The notes beneath the pieces are model-generated. The model searched no databases and had not been told where the DNA came from. It saw only the letters and a program-made list of their open reading frames with translations. A stretch of DNA of 64,000 nt. Source: Tetracentron sinense. Lineage: Eukaryota; Streptophyta; Magnoliopsida; Trochodendrales; Trochodendraceae. Position numbers and translations under genes: made by a program. This document shows, piece after piece, positions 36,397-47,966 of the stretch (its first letter is position 1; each line of letters starts with the position of its first letter). The stretch spans positions 13,069,827 through 13,133,826 of the forward strand of contig CM026551.1 of the NCBI GenBank assembly GCA_015143295.1. The letters are read 5' to 3'.

Positions 36397-36925
36397 TAGG
36401 GCTGTCAAAGGGCAGGGCCTAGGTCTAATCAGGCTCGGCCCTCCTCTACAAGGATCAAGCCCTAGCCCTCGAATGGCTTGAAATGGCTAGGCTAGCCCAA
36501 GTTCTACCCTCAAGGGCCAGTACCGGGGCAGGGGCAGGGGCAGGGGCAGGGCTTAAATAATATCACAAAAAATAACACACCGCCACCGGATACTAACTTG
36601 AAATCAACCGTCCTCATTTATCCAATCTTGGGACGGGCGATGCAATGCAAAGAGCATCACAGTGGAGTTCTATTTTTTATTTTTTCACTCGATGGCGAAG
36701 TAGAATAATTTTCTTAAGTCATACTTTTCTTCCTCCAAACCCTAGATACAAACCCTAAAACCTAATCCGAAGGAGTTCAACTAAAGGGCCCTTCCCAATC
36801 CGACCCTCCTAAGCCCACAAATTCGAGGGGGGTGTTCTCCTTCTAAGGGCTGCGGCCAGGTAGGGACAAATTTTGGAAAGTCTAATAACTTGAGGGCCGG
36901 GCAAGGACCTTGTCCGGCCCAGCCC
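36397..36925. mobile_element. hAT-type MITE, left end only
   Basis: Starts TAGGGCTGTCAAAGGGCAGG, the terminus found inverted at 45552-45571. GGCC-rich interior with a GGGGCA tandem repeat (36527-36549). No right end or target duplication was found. Confidence 0.5.
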
Positions 36926-37725
36926 TCCACATGCTCTACTACACCGTTATGGCTTATATACATATATTGTATTGTATATTATATGATTTATGTTATACAT
37001 ATATTAGTTATATATACTTTATAGTGGTAGGTCTCAAGTTGGGGGTAGGGGATAAGGCTGTTGTACAGCTATAGTCCACCATTCAGGGTGAACTCTCCTT
37101 GGGCCCCCTCGAATTAGACCCTCCAATTATTGAGTGTTCTGGGATCGTCCAATTAATTAAAGCCCACAGAGGATTTAATCAAGGCTGATGGGCTGGCTTG
37201 GGGGGCCTTCGGTCAGGGTTTAGTGGGATATCCTATCCCATTGGTGGTTCTTGAGGCCCAAAGGTGGGCGGTCCATGAGATCCAGTTGGGGCGGTGGATC
37301 TAGAGTCAGAAGAATCCGACCCGTTTAATTTGTATACTTTGATTCGTGAGTCAAGTGTTACACATCAGCAAAAAGTGAAATCTCTCATTAGTAGGGCTGA
37401 AGAAGAGAGTGACTTCGTTCTTAATCTTGAGGGCGGGATGTTGAATGAGGATACCTCGCCTCGATCCCTAGGCCATATCCCCTTGGTCTCCTCCACGTCT
37501 CGTCGGAAAGGTAGAGAAGGCTTGGCAGATGGTGGTTTGTCAGGAAGGGGGGTGTCTTCATCTGGAGAGTCTCGTGCCTTAGAGGGGAAAATTTTGGGCA
37601 GCCAAAGTCGTATTTTACTGAACCAGGGGATCCCAGTGGAGTAGTGTTCAATGATTCTTTTTCCCCCACTCCAGTTCTTGGGCCAAGGAGCAGGTCGAAG
37701 GTCTCTCGGTCCCCTCAGTTAGGGA

Positions 37726-38236
37726 TAGTGTCGTCAAGGCGCCCCTCTAGGCGGGCGATCCTAGTAAAAAAAAAAAAATTTTTTTTTTTTTTTGCTTAAA
37801 AAAAATCCAAAATATCTCAATAAAGAAATAAAAATAAAAAAACATGTAAGGAAGAAGTAATAAGATTTTAAATCCTTTTTTTCACTAAAAATATCAATTT
37901 GACCCCCCCAGGCAATCGTAGGGGGGCTCTGCCTAATATTATACATGGACAGTGACACAAATTTGGGATATTTGGCTCAGATTTTAAAGTGTTTAATACT
38001 CCACTCTGTCCACATGTCTTTGGTTATGTGATGAATGATTGTAATAGACTTTTTATTTTATATTTTTGTGGAATGTGGGTGTGGAGTTTTGGCCTTTTGG
38101 ATGTTATATATAATAATATATATACGTGATATATATATAATTATATATATATATATATTAAATTTATCGCCTAGGCAACGCCTCGCCTAGCCGGGGCTAA
38201 TCGCCTAGGCATCACCTAGACGCCTTGACTACACTG
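37726..38236. mobile_element. hAT MITE inserted in LINE ORF1
   Basis: 511 bp. Ends TAGTGTCGTCAAGGCG and, inverted, CAGTGTAGTCAAGGCG. Flanked by exact 8-bp duplications GTTAGGGA (37718-37725 and 38237-38244). Contains a long A/T fold-back core and CGCCTAGGC-type words. Confidence 0.92.
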
Positions 38237-39881
38237 GTTAGGGATGAGGGTAGGAGATTAGGGTCAAATGGAGCCAAGGGTCTCAGTTCCCATGTATTCT
38301 AGTGAATCAGTTAGCGTGCGGAGTTGGTTTGAGGGCTCCGACTCCAGATCCTGTACCTTCTCCTTTGGAAGGGTCATCTCTGGGGGATACCGAGATAGCG
38401 CTTGGTATGAGGAGGTCGAAAGCTTAGATTTGGAGGCTTATACACCCCTGGTTTTCTCTCATCTCTCTAACAGTTCTAAATCAAAGATGGTGGGTTCGGG
38501 TGCCGAATCTCCTCGCCTAATGATTGAGGGTCCTGGGGGGGCATTGGTAGAAGACACATCATTGTTAGGAGTTGGGAGGGGGTCGAGTCTCTTGCTAGTC
38601 CTGTTGCTCAGGGGGTTACTGAGAAGGCTGATTCGTCATCTCTAGTTGCGTATTTGAGTCTTGGATTGGGCTCTGTTGTGAGTGTTAAGGGGGGAGTTGT
38701 GCAAATCCAGGAGAAGATCTGTGGTACCATCACAGGAATCCTCGATCACCTTGTTTTGAGGAAGTTTCGTCGGGAAGGGGGGGTCAAGAAACAACTCTTT
38801 CCTCGTTCAGTAGAAGCGGCTCTCCCATCTCCTTTGCTACCTCCTGTAAGGGGGATGGAAGTCAGTAAGAGGATCATCCACAATTTAATTCCCTCGGAAG
38901 GTACGCCTCAACCCTCCTCTTCCCCTATCCTCCCTATTCAGGTCTTGGATGGGGATAAGGGGGATAGTGGGAGTTTGTTATGCTCACCTGTTGTAAATTA
39001 TCATTCCTTGTTGCACTCTCATGGAGTTATGATACCAAAAGCCAATGAGGAAATGGTTTCAAAATTAAGATGCAGAACACTGCAGGGTACTAGTGATCTT
39101 TCCGAGATAGTTAGGAGACCAAAGTCAGTGTCTTCGATCCCTCTTCCTGCCTTTCCATTTATGGAGCCGAGGCCGAGGGGGCGTCCTGATTTGACCCCAG
39201 TGTTGAGTGAGGAGGAGGCGTCAGAATGGGTAGTGAATCAGATGGCTGGTGTGGGTCAGTCCTTGGGTTTGTCCACTGAAAGCTGTGAGTTGGACGCTAG
39301 GAGTCTGTTCCAGCGCATTGAAGGGGGTAGAGTTCGGGAGTTGGTTCCATCCACTCCCAAATCTTCTGTAGGTCGCTCAGCATTGGAGTTGAGGCGTTTA
39401 GAGTGGGGTGTCAACTATGATAGAGTTCAAACTAGAAGGGTCTACTGTAGTCTGGAGTCAGGGATGGATCGTAGAGTTATCAAATGATAGAATTTTCTAT
39501 TATCTCCTGGAATTTACGGGGTTTGGGTCAGTTGGAAAAAAGAGTGGCCATTAGACATCTTGTTCGTACCAAGAAACCGTCCATTATGTGTATTCAAGAG
39601 ACAAAGCTAGGAGTTATTCAGGATGTTCTCATTAAGGACTCTTAGGGGTTCCCCTCTCCGGGTTGGATTGCCCTTCCATCTCTGGGGGCTTCTGGGGGGA
39701 TCTTGTTACTTTGGGACAAATCTTCAGTGCAGATGTTGGATTCAGAAGTGGGGGCATACTCGATTTCCATTCTGTGTCGTTTGGTGGGGGAGGTGTTTCA
39801 ATGGGTATATTCAGGGGTGTACGGACCTTCTGGGGCATCGTCGGGTTCAAACCTTTGGGAGAAATTAGATGTGTGCGTGAG

Positions 39882-39884
<3 letters not shown>

Positions 39885-39912
<28 letters not shown>
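39885..39912 (+). repeat. G28 homopolymer
   Basis: An uninterrupted run of 28 G inside the LINE endonuclease region; its length may be uncertain in any assembly. Confidence 0.9.
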
Positions 39913-41451
39913 AGGGCGTGGTGTTTAGAGGGAGATTTTAATAGTATTTGTTTCTCTTCTGAAAAGAAAGGGAGTGGTGCTATCTCAGCTAAAATGAGGA
40001 GATTTGGGGATTTTATTTTTTGTCATGGCCTGATAGATTACCCAATTAGGGGTGCTCAGTTCACCTGGTCCTAATCGGGCTCTAACCTAGTTGCGAGCCG
40101 CTTGGACCGTTTCTTGGTTGACATTGATTGAGAAAACCACTTCCCGAATGTCATTCAGGCTTCCCTCCCCCACCCGGTTTCTGATCATATGCCGATTATA
40201 ATAGGGTCGGGTTGTTTCAATGGGGGTCCAAGCCCTTTTCGTTTTGAGAAGATGTAGCTTGAGGATGCGAGTTTTAAGGACCTAGTGGCTGAGGTGTGGT
40301 CATCTCAGAGTGGGTGGGGTTCAGCCAATACCCGTTTTGGCTTAAAACTTAAGGCTCTCAAAGCCAGGCTGAAAATTTGGAACAAAGAGGTATTAGGCAT
40401 CATCTAGGAGCATCTATCTAGGCTTTTGAGGGAGATTGAGGAGTTGGATGGTTTTGATGAGCCACGAGGTTTGTCCGCCTCTGAGTGGCCAAACAAATGA
40501 AATACGCTTTTGTTCTCAAGCTGGAAGAGATCAATTGGAAACAAAAGGCTCGAGCTTGCTGGCTCAAAGAGGGGGACCGTAATACCAAGTTCTTTTAGAG
40601 AACAACGAATTTCAATAAGAATCGGAATTTTATTTCCAAGTTAAAGGTTGAGGGGATTTGGAAGGAGTCTAAGGGTGATATTGCTGATAGTGTAGTATCT
40701 TACTTCAAGGATTTGTATCATAAAAGGGAAAGTTAGCGCCCAGGTCTAGATGGCTTATCTTTCGATGGTTTGTCTCCAGAGCAACAAAGGGCTTTGGAAG
40801 CGCCTTTCGAGGAGGAGGAGGTTCTTGGGGTAGTTCGAGGTTTGGTGGGGGATAAGGCGTCTGATCCCGATGGATTCATCATCGAGTTCTTTAGGGCCTA
40901 TTGGGAGACTGTGAGGAGCGATTTCATGAAGGTGATGAGAGAGTTTTATGCCTCGAGTCACTTCGACAAAGTTATCAATAGCACCTTTCTTGTGCTCATC
41001 CCCAAGAAGGAAGGCGCTATAAATCTGAAAGATTTCCGCCCCATTAACTTGGTCGGCAGTGTGTATAAAATTATCTCCAAGGTCTTGACCGAGTGCCTTA
41101 AGAAAGTGATGAGATCCATTATCTCCCCTTATCAGGGTGCGTTCGTTGGGGGGCGTCAAATTCTAAATGGGATTTTGATGGCTAATGAATGCATCGACTC
41201 CCGTATCAAATCCAAGATCTCAAGTCTAATCTATAAGATTGACATGGAGAAGGCCTATGATCATGTTCATTGGGCGTTTTTGGATTACGCTCTAGGCATA
41301 ATGAGTTTCGGGGCTAAGTGGAGAAAATGGATGTGGGTTTGTGTGTTGTCGGTCTCCTTTTCCATTCTCCTGAATGGGAGTCCAGTAGGATATTTTCCCA
41401 GCTCCAGGGGTCTTAAACAAGGAAACCCGCTCTATTTGTGATTGTGTCAGA

Positions 41452-42038
41452 CATAGTCACAAAAAATGCGTTTTAAAAAAAAATAATTCGTTTAAAACGC
41501 GCATTAATACTCTTTCGTAGAAAATGGCGTTTAAAACCCGTTTTTTGAATAAAACACGTATTATAGTTTCAAACCCGTTTAAAATAAATAATACGAAGAA
41601 AAAAAAAACACGTTTAAAATGAAAAAAAAAAACGGATAATCTTGAAATTTTTTTGGAATAGAAATTATGCAGATATTGACAACTTTGATGCTCTTTTGAG
41701 GGATTGATGAAAATAAATGATTGGTTTTATTAATATACGTATTTTAGTCTTGTTTTTAATCTTGATAATTGATGTTTTAATGAAATTTAATGCTTTGATG
41801 GAATGAATTTGATGTTAAAATGATATATGAACTTATTATTGTTGATTATAATTACTCTTTTTGTATATTATCTCACGAAATTGTTAGATATATTAATTAG
41901 TATCGTTACTAACTTCTATAATTATAAATTTCTTCTCCGTTTTGTCCCTGAAGCTTTCTCGTATTTTCCCGATTTTTTATAATTTTTCCGTACTTGACCT
42001 TGCCGAATTATTCCCAACCTCCGACTTTGTTGACTATG
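41452..42038. mobile_element. hAT-like MITE inserted in LINE reverse transcriptase
   Basis: 587 bp. Termini CATAGTCA at both ends (right one inverted). Flanked by exact 8-bp duplications GTGTCAGA (41444-41451 and 42039-42046). The interior carries repeated GTTTAAAACGCG-type palindromic words. It separates the QGNP motif from the downstream FTNDT motif. Confidence 0.9.
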
Positions 42039-43960
42039 GTGTCAGAAGCCTTGAGCAGAATATTGTCTAGAGCTGAGGGGCGTATGTTTGAAGGCTTTGC
42101 GATTGGTCCGGACAGCCTACATATTTCCCATCTCCAATTTACTAATGATACTCTCATTTTTTGCCCATCGTCTAGTAGTGACCTTCTCTATTTTAGATGT
42201 CTTCTCTGGTACTTTCAAACTATGTCAGACCTACAAGTGAATTTAGGGAAATCAGAGATGGTGAGTGTCGGTGAAGTCCCTGACATAGTCCTTCTTACAG
42301 TCTGCCTACGTTGTTATGTGGGGTCTCTTCCTTCCATTTACCTACGTATGCCTCTGGGAGGCTGGATTCAAATCTAAAGCGTCCTAGACCCCGGTGTTGG
42401 ATAGGATGGCTAGACAGCTAGCAGGGTGGAAATCTTCCTTTTTATCCAAAGGGGGTAAATTGACGCTTATCCAGAGCACTCTCAGCAGTCTCCCTACCTA
42501 TCTTATGTCTACCGTCTCCATTCCTCATTTGGTGGCCTCTTCCCTTGAGAGACTCCAGAGAGATTTTTTATGGAATGAGAAAGGCGATAAATTCAAATAT
42601 CATTTAGTTGCCTAAAATCTCATGTCGTCCTAAGGTTGTTCGGGGTTTGAATCTCAAGTCCCTAGTTCAAGTCAACAAGGCGTTGCTAGGAAAATGGATA
42701 TGGCGATTTGGGGAAGAGATGGATAATCTATGGTGTTCTGTGATTTATACCAAATATGGGGCCTCTTCGTGTTGGGTTATGAGAGATGTGAAGGGATCTC
42801 ATGGTCAGGGTCTCAGGAAAGGTATTATGGCTACGACTGGCTTGGTGGGGCCTTACTTCATGTTTCGGTTTGGGAGGGGGTTTGAGATCAGGTTTTCGTC
42901 GGATGTGTGGTGTCGGGACTCTAGGCTGCCTCTTCGTGTTAGCTTCGGATAGGGAGGTTCTAGTTAGGGACTCTTATGAGAGTTTAGGCAGGGCGGTGGT
43001 GTAGTGTCCGAGTTTGCGGCGAGACCTAAATGATTGGAAAGTTGAGGACTGGTCTCGTCTTTTAGCACGGGTCAACTCGACCCTCCCCCCCCCCTCCCCC
43101 CTCGGTGTGTTGATATTAGGGATTGCATGGTCTGGTCTAAAGGCAATCATGGTCAATTCTTGGTAAGATCTCTCCTACACTCTTTGTGTCCTGTATCCGC
43201 TGGGTCTTTTCCTCATAGGATTGTGTGGAACCATGGGATTCTCTCTAAGGTATCTTTCTTCCTTTGGACTGCGGCTTTGAATAAAATTTTAACTTGTGAT
43301 CATTTACAAAGTAGAGGGTGGAGAATGGTCAATCGGTGCTTCTTGTGCTTCCAAGCGGAAGAAGTTGTGGATCATCTATTATTGCATTGTCCTATTATGT
43401 TTGGAATATGAGAGTACTTCCTTTCCCGCGTGGGGGTAGGCTGGGTCTTTCCCTCCTCCTTTCACGACTTCTTATCTTGTTGGGCATTGGCTAATGTGGA
43501 TGGTGCTAAGGAGGCAATTTGGGCAGTTCTCCCAGGGGCGTATCATGGACGATTTGGAAGGAAAGAAACCAGAGTGTTTTTTAGGATACCGCTTCATCAG
43601 TGGCTCGCATTTGCGCTCAAACTCGGTTGGTGGTATTAGAGTGGGCGGGGTTACATTTCGATTCGGAGGATCTAAGGGAGGTGTTGAGTTGATGGCTTGC
43701 CTCTTTTGAGTATTTTCTTTGGGTTTCAGGGTTGTGGGGCATTGTTGGGTTTATATTCTTGTAAACTCCTCTTGCTTCGCAGTGTTTCTTGTGCTTTATC
43801 CTTTATTTTAATAAATTGCGGGTACTTATCAAAAAAATATAGTAACACTTTAATATTATGTCTTATGACAATACTACATCAAAATTAGTTACATGCTAGT
43901 GCTATATCTTATTACCTTATGTTAGTAATGCTTCAAAATGCCTTAAGTTATTTTTTAAAA

Positions 43961-44127
43961 ATATTTTTTGGTTCAATGATATATGGTTAGGCCACAACCC
44001 CAATTAGCAAGGTTAGTATATGTTGGAACAGGTGGATATTTCAACAATCACACCCTCTCAAGACTTGATCCTAGATCAAACGAGTGGTGACATATACACA
44101 CTACCAATGGGGCAGGCATTGCTTCCC
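43961..44127 (-). mobile_element. tRNA-derived SINE
   Basis: On the minus strand: A-box-like CCCCATTGGTAGTGTG, B-box-like GGATCAAGTC, tail GGTTGTGGCCTAACCATATA. Inserted just 3' of the LINE end. Confidence 0.65.
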
Positions 44128-44275
44128 TATGCCTTATGTTATAACTATGTCAAAATTAGAGTTATAGCATATGTTAACACTTTAATAAAATATATTATAC
44201 ATATAAGATCCATATATGCCTTATATTAGTACTACGTCAAAATTAAATATATGGAAAGAAAAGGCATATAGTTAA

Positions 44276-44455
44276 AACCTAGGAAGCACGGGTACGGCGA
44301 TACTTAGATACGGTGATACAATGAAGGTACAACTATACGCAGAAATTATGAAAAACAGCAAAGTTTTACCTTAAGAGTGTTGTATCCGATACGGCGATAC
44401 AGGTACGGCGATACGGGTACATTTCCATTTTCAAAGTATCTGTGCTTCCTAGGTT
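44276..44455. mobile_element. 180-bp TIR MITE
   Basis: The left end AACCTAGGAAGCACGGGTAC is mirrored by GTATCTGTGCTTCCTAGGTT. The interior repeats TACGGCGATAC four times or more. Confidence 0.75.
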
Positions 44456-44484
44456 AAAGCATAACAAAATATATAATATATTAC

Positions 44485-45241
44485 TATTGGGCCGCATGTG
44501 CGATGCATGTTAGAGAGAAGGAAGGGGGGAGAGTGGTAAAAGGAACCCTAGTAAGACCCACGTGATGCACGTGTGTGAAAGGGAGGTAGATGTGGGAAAG
44601 TATGGAGAAGGGAGGCGTAGAGTGGAGAGAAGATTTTGTAAAAAGAAAAAATTTGTAATAGAACCATTTTTAAGTTAAACAGCAATCTTGTCATTTTAAA
44701 ATATTCAATCTACGTTTTTAACATGAGAATCTTCATTATTATATCATTTTTGTTATAATAGAAAAGATATACCAATCAACATTTATAGATGTTCATTTAA
44801 CGTTTATAGATGCTCAATTTTGTTCAATCAACATTTATAGGTGCTCTATTATCATTAAAATAGTAGAGACACAGAGAGAGAGAGAGAGAAGATATAAGTG
44901 TAGGGTGATTTTGTCAATAGTGATTATAATAGTAAAGATAAAGAAGATATAAGTAGTAAGATAATTCTCATTCTCATTATAATAGTAGAGAAGATAAGTC
45001 CAAGAGTATTTTTGTCAATAGAAACAAAAATTCAATCAACGTTTTTAAGGGCCCTATTCTTAAGGGTAATTTTGTCAATAGTGTATAATAATAGAGATAT
45101 AAAAGATAAAAATGGAAGGGTAATTTTGTCAATCTTATTATAATAGTAGAGAAGATAAGTTTAGGGATAATTTTGTCAATAACGGATAATTTTCAATCAA
45201 CGTTTTTGATAGCCCCATTCTCTTTACGATAGTAGAGATAT
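44485..45241 (-). mobile_element. Cluster of Helitron-like ends
   Basis: Read on the minus strand, sequences like ATCTCTACTATTATAAT occur at about 45225-45240, 45135-45150, 45080-45095, 44975-44990, 44925-44940 and 44855-44870. The segment ends with GCATCGCACATGCGG-type hairpins (44495 and 44559-44573). The interior repeats AAGGGTAATTTTGTCAATAG. This looks like tandem or nested 5' ends of a second non-autonomous Helitron family. Confidence 0.5.
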
Positions 45242-45414
45242 AAAATTCATTATAGAAAACACATTATACAACTTTTAACTTAAGAAAAATATTTAACTCC
45301 GCCAACAGTTAAAAAATAATAGCTCTGTCGTGTTGTTCTTTACATTGCATCTCCCGTCTCAAGACTAAATAAAGTAAGAGGGTTGATTTCAGGTTGGTAT
45401 TCAGTGGCGGTGTA

Positions 45415-45571
45415 TAAAAAAATTACTCTTATTTGAGGCCTTGACCCAGCCCTAGCCTCTGAGTGTATGGCTTGGGCCTAGCCAGTTCAGGCCCTACGAG
45501 AATTAGGGCCTGACCCTTATAGGTGAGAGTTGGGCTTGGTAAGACCTAGACCCTGCCCTTTGACAGCCCTA
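45415..45571. mobile_element. hAT-type MITE, right end only
   Basis: Ends CCTGCCCTTTGACAGCCCTA, the inverse of the 36397 terminus. GGCC/GGGCC-rich interior. No left end identified. Confidence 0.5.
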
Positions 45572-45586
45572 GTTCTAATTGGCGGC

Positions 45587-45985
45587 ACTCACTAGAAGTT
45601 CTAGTGAGTGCCCCTTTAGAAAGATGACACGTGACAATCTGGTTTTGAATCCGACCATTGCATGTGAAAGTGGGTTCCTTGGAAAACACATGGCAAAAAA
45701 ATTAGCCCAATCAATCATTTTTAGACTGTCCAATTCAACCCTAGTTTGTCTGTATTAACACCCTAGGGTTTACTAGACCCTACTTATGCTATAGAAATCT
45801 TTGATTTTTCAACATTCAATCGGATGGCCTACAAATGCTTGATCGGCCTATTTTTTGCTACGTGTCTCCCAAATGACTCACCTTAACATTCAGCGGTTGG
45901 ATTCTGAAACGACTTTCCACATGTCATGTTTTTAGGGGGAGCTCACTACATGTTCTAGTGAGCACTGCTCACTAGAAGTCTAGAA
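45587..45985. mobile_element. Fold-back MITE
   Basis: Left ACTCACTAGAAGTTCTAGTG and right GTTCTAGTGAGCACTGCTCA blocks are mutually inverted and internally palindromic. About 400 bp, no coding. Confidence 0.55.
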
Positions 45986-46196
45986 CGTTACCATATATAT
46001 CCTTCTACTAATGAAAGTATAAGGACTATTTACATTTTTTTTTATGGGCGTAATTACCCTTAATCTTATCTTATATAAAAAAAAATTATAAATTCTAATT
46101 AAATTATATTAGAATTATAATTTGAAAGTATAATATGATTAAAATTTTAGTTCTTCAACTAATTAGGTCCCACTATAGAGGTAGTGTTTGGCAACA

Positions 46197-46457
46197 CTAA
46201 TATAAGCTAATAAGTACTTTTTGTAAATAAGTACTTTTTGACACAAAGCTCATTATGTCCCAATGATTTGTTAGTTGAACATATTTCAAACTAATTTGAA
46301 GGTTCAATTCTTCCACAACTTTCTTCCAAGAAGAGGGTTTCAATGTTGATCCCATTCCCAGATTGTTTCTCAAATGGACTTGTTCTATGCATAGGTCGAT
46401 ATAAATTTTCTTCTCTCCGTTTGAACAATTATATCTAGTACTTTCATTTGAAGACAT
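46197..46457 (-). pseudogene. Myb/SANT-like domain fragment (Harbinger ORF1-like)
   Basis: An 86-codon open frame on the minus strand contains KIYIDLCIEQVHLRNNLG, SSWKKVVEELN and QLTNHWDIM, matching the pattern of plant Myb/SANT-like (Myb_DNA-bind_3) domains found in PIF/Harbinger accessory proteins and related plant proteins. Just beyond it (46178-46205) is GTAGTGTTTGGCAACACTAA, which resembles Harbinger-type termini in this window. No nuclease or further exon was found, so it is probably an element remnant. Confidence 0.55.
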
Positions 46458-46667
46458 GTCTCTTTTGGTTTATGTACCTATAAAAACTATACTATTAAAC
46501 ATATCTCAGAATTTGAAAATCACATATAATACAATTCTCACCAAAGTAACTCAAAATATAGTTTTAAAGATCTTAAAAATGGATGAATTAAAATGAATTC
46601 AATGAGGTAATTAGATAAGAAACACATTAAACTGTAGGTAGCGATTGAAAGTTGAAATTGATTTACT

Positions 46668-46805
46668 CAATCAACCAAATGAGAATCGTCTTGAACATAT
46701 TAACAACTCAAGCTGCAAGTCTACAAAATCATTTATTCGATCAACCAAATGAAAATTGGCTTGAACATACTAACGACTCAAGTTGCAAGTCTACGAAATC
46801 TTTAA
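46668..46805. repeat. 69-bp tandem duplication
   Basis: Two units sharing ATCAACCAAATGA...CTTGAACATA and AACTCAAGCTGCAAGTCTAC-like blocks. The period is a multiple of 3 and the frame stays open, but no protein family is recognised. Confidence 0.65.
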
Positions 46806-47400
46806 ACGTTATGATGCACCCATGCTGGAATGTGCATTGGGGAAATGTGTGAGATTTGGAAATGCTTGCTTAAATTAAACAGCAGTTGTAAATACAACAA
46901 TACATTGACCTAAGTAGGACAGAAGAAGTTGAGCTTCGCATATCTCTTAGAGGCCTCCATCCTTCCAGCCTAGACATAGAGGTGAATGCGTAAAATAACA
47001 AGGGACAACATGAGAAGCAAACCATACAGAATTTTACTTCGCTGACAACAAAACAGTAGCTTGCAGCTTGAGTTGGGATGGAAAGCCTCTATCAATGGGT
47101 TGGTGCTTCCCGGGCATTTAAAAGATCAAGGGGTGGGAAACGCAAATAGAGCCACAGCCATAATGGGAGCAGTCCAATCCTTCATTCTTAGTCTACCAAA
47201 CACACCCTCTTGCATAATTTATCACAAAATACAAACAAAGGAGGATTTTTGTTCTAGTACAGAAAAAGGAAGAGCCTTCAATAAGGAGACTGAGTTGTAC
47301 TGTATGGAACATGAAAGTGTAAAGGAAGAGATGATTGTAGACTATGAATGCCAAAGCCTGTAATTTTCCATGGAATAAAGCTAGAGCATGAGAACAATCC

Positions 47401-47784
47401 TGATAAGTGCCTTGACCAATACTCCTCAAAAGACCGGCCTAATGAGGTGCGGAAGATCAATTTATTTATTAAAGGCACGTAACATACCACCATGCTTCCG
47501 CAGCCGACGTCCTCAGCAGCTCTCACTCTAGGGCGGGGCAATTCTCCGGATTTTTTTCCATAGCCCTCCCAAAGGTAGTCCTTTCCGTGGCAGCTTTCAC
47601 TCTGAGGCGGGGCTTTTCTCCGGCCTTTTTTCCATAACCCTCCTCAGGTAACCCTTTCCGTGACTCGAACTCGTGACATGGTGTCTGTCTCTGATACCAA
47701 TGATAAGTGCCTTGACCAATACTCCTCAAAAGACCGGCCTGATGAGGTGCGGAAGATCAATTTACTTATTAAAAGCACGTAACA
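47401..47784 (-). mobile_element. TRIM: miniature LTR retrotransposon (fossil, looks structurally whole)
   Basis: Two 84-bp terminal repeats (47401-47484 and 47701-47784) start TGTTACGTGC and end GGCACTTATCA on the minus strand. A primer-binding site TGGTATCAGAG (complementary to initiator tRNA-Met) directly follows the first LTR (47689-47699). A short purine-rich stretch precedes the second LTR. Exact 5-bp duplications AATCC (47396-47400 and 47785-47789) flank it. No coding capacity, as expected for TRIMs. The LTRs differ at only a few positions, suggesting a fairly recent insertion. Confidence 0.9.
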
Positions 47785-47966
47785 AATCCATCAACCTCTT
47801 CCCAACACTACTTTCTGTCGATTTCCGAAGGGTTAATCTTCAACCTCTATCCCAAAAACCGCCATTCACGGCTGGAAGGTTAGGATCTGGTGGCGACAAC
47901 AATGCCTATGGCTTCGGGGGTTTTGGGGAATACACATAGGCCTGAGGTTGGGTTTCAGGACTATGT

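Larger units (their letters stand above)
37200..43838 (+). mobile_element. Dead L1-type LINE, near full length, split by two hAT MITEs
   Basis: ORF1-like region about 37294-39487 in three different frames. ORF2 starts at 39484, its ATG overlapping the ORF1 TGA (ATGA). ORF2 holds an endonuclease (SWNLRG, CIQETK, GDFN, SDHMPI), then reverse transcriptase (40770-41441 and 41994-42377: LIPKKEG, FRPINL, KIDMEKAYDHVHW, LKQGNP) and a 3' Cys/His zinc-binding region (43205-43405, VDHLLLHCP). Ends in a short A tail near 43838. It carries many stops and frame changes, a G28 run at 39885-39912, and FTNDT in place of the catalytic F/YADD motif (42139-42153), so it cannot be active. The 5' boundary is approximate; no target duplication was identified. 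Confidence 0.9.

Noticed and set aside
39632-39941. Several open frames around the G28 run
   Set aside because: They are shadows of the broken LINE endonuclease frame; the poly-Gly stretches come from the homopolymer.
36397-45571. A single 9 kb hAT element bounded by the TAGGGCTGTCAAAGGG ends at 36397 and 45571 with the LINE inside
   Set aside because: The 8-bp flanks (AATAAGGA and GTTCTAAT) do not match and no transposase is present; two separate truncated MITEs are more likely.
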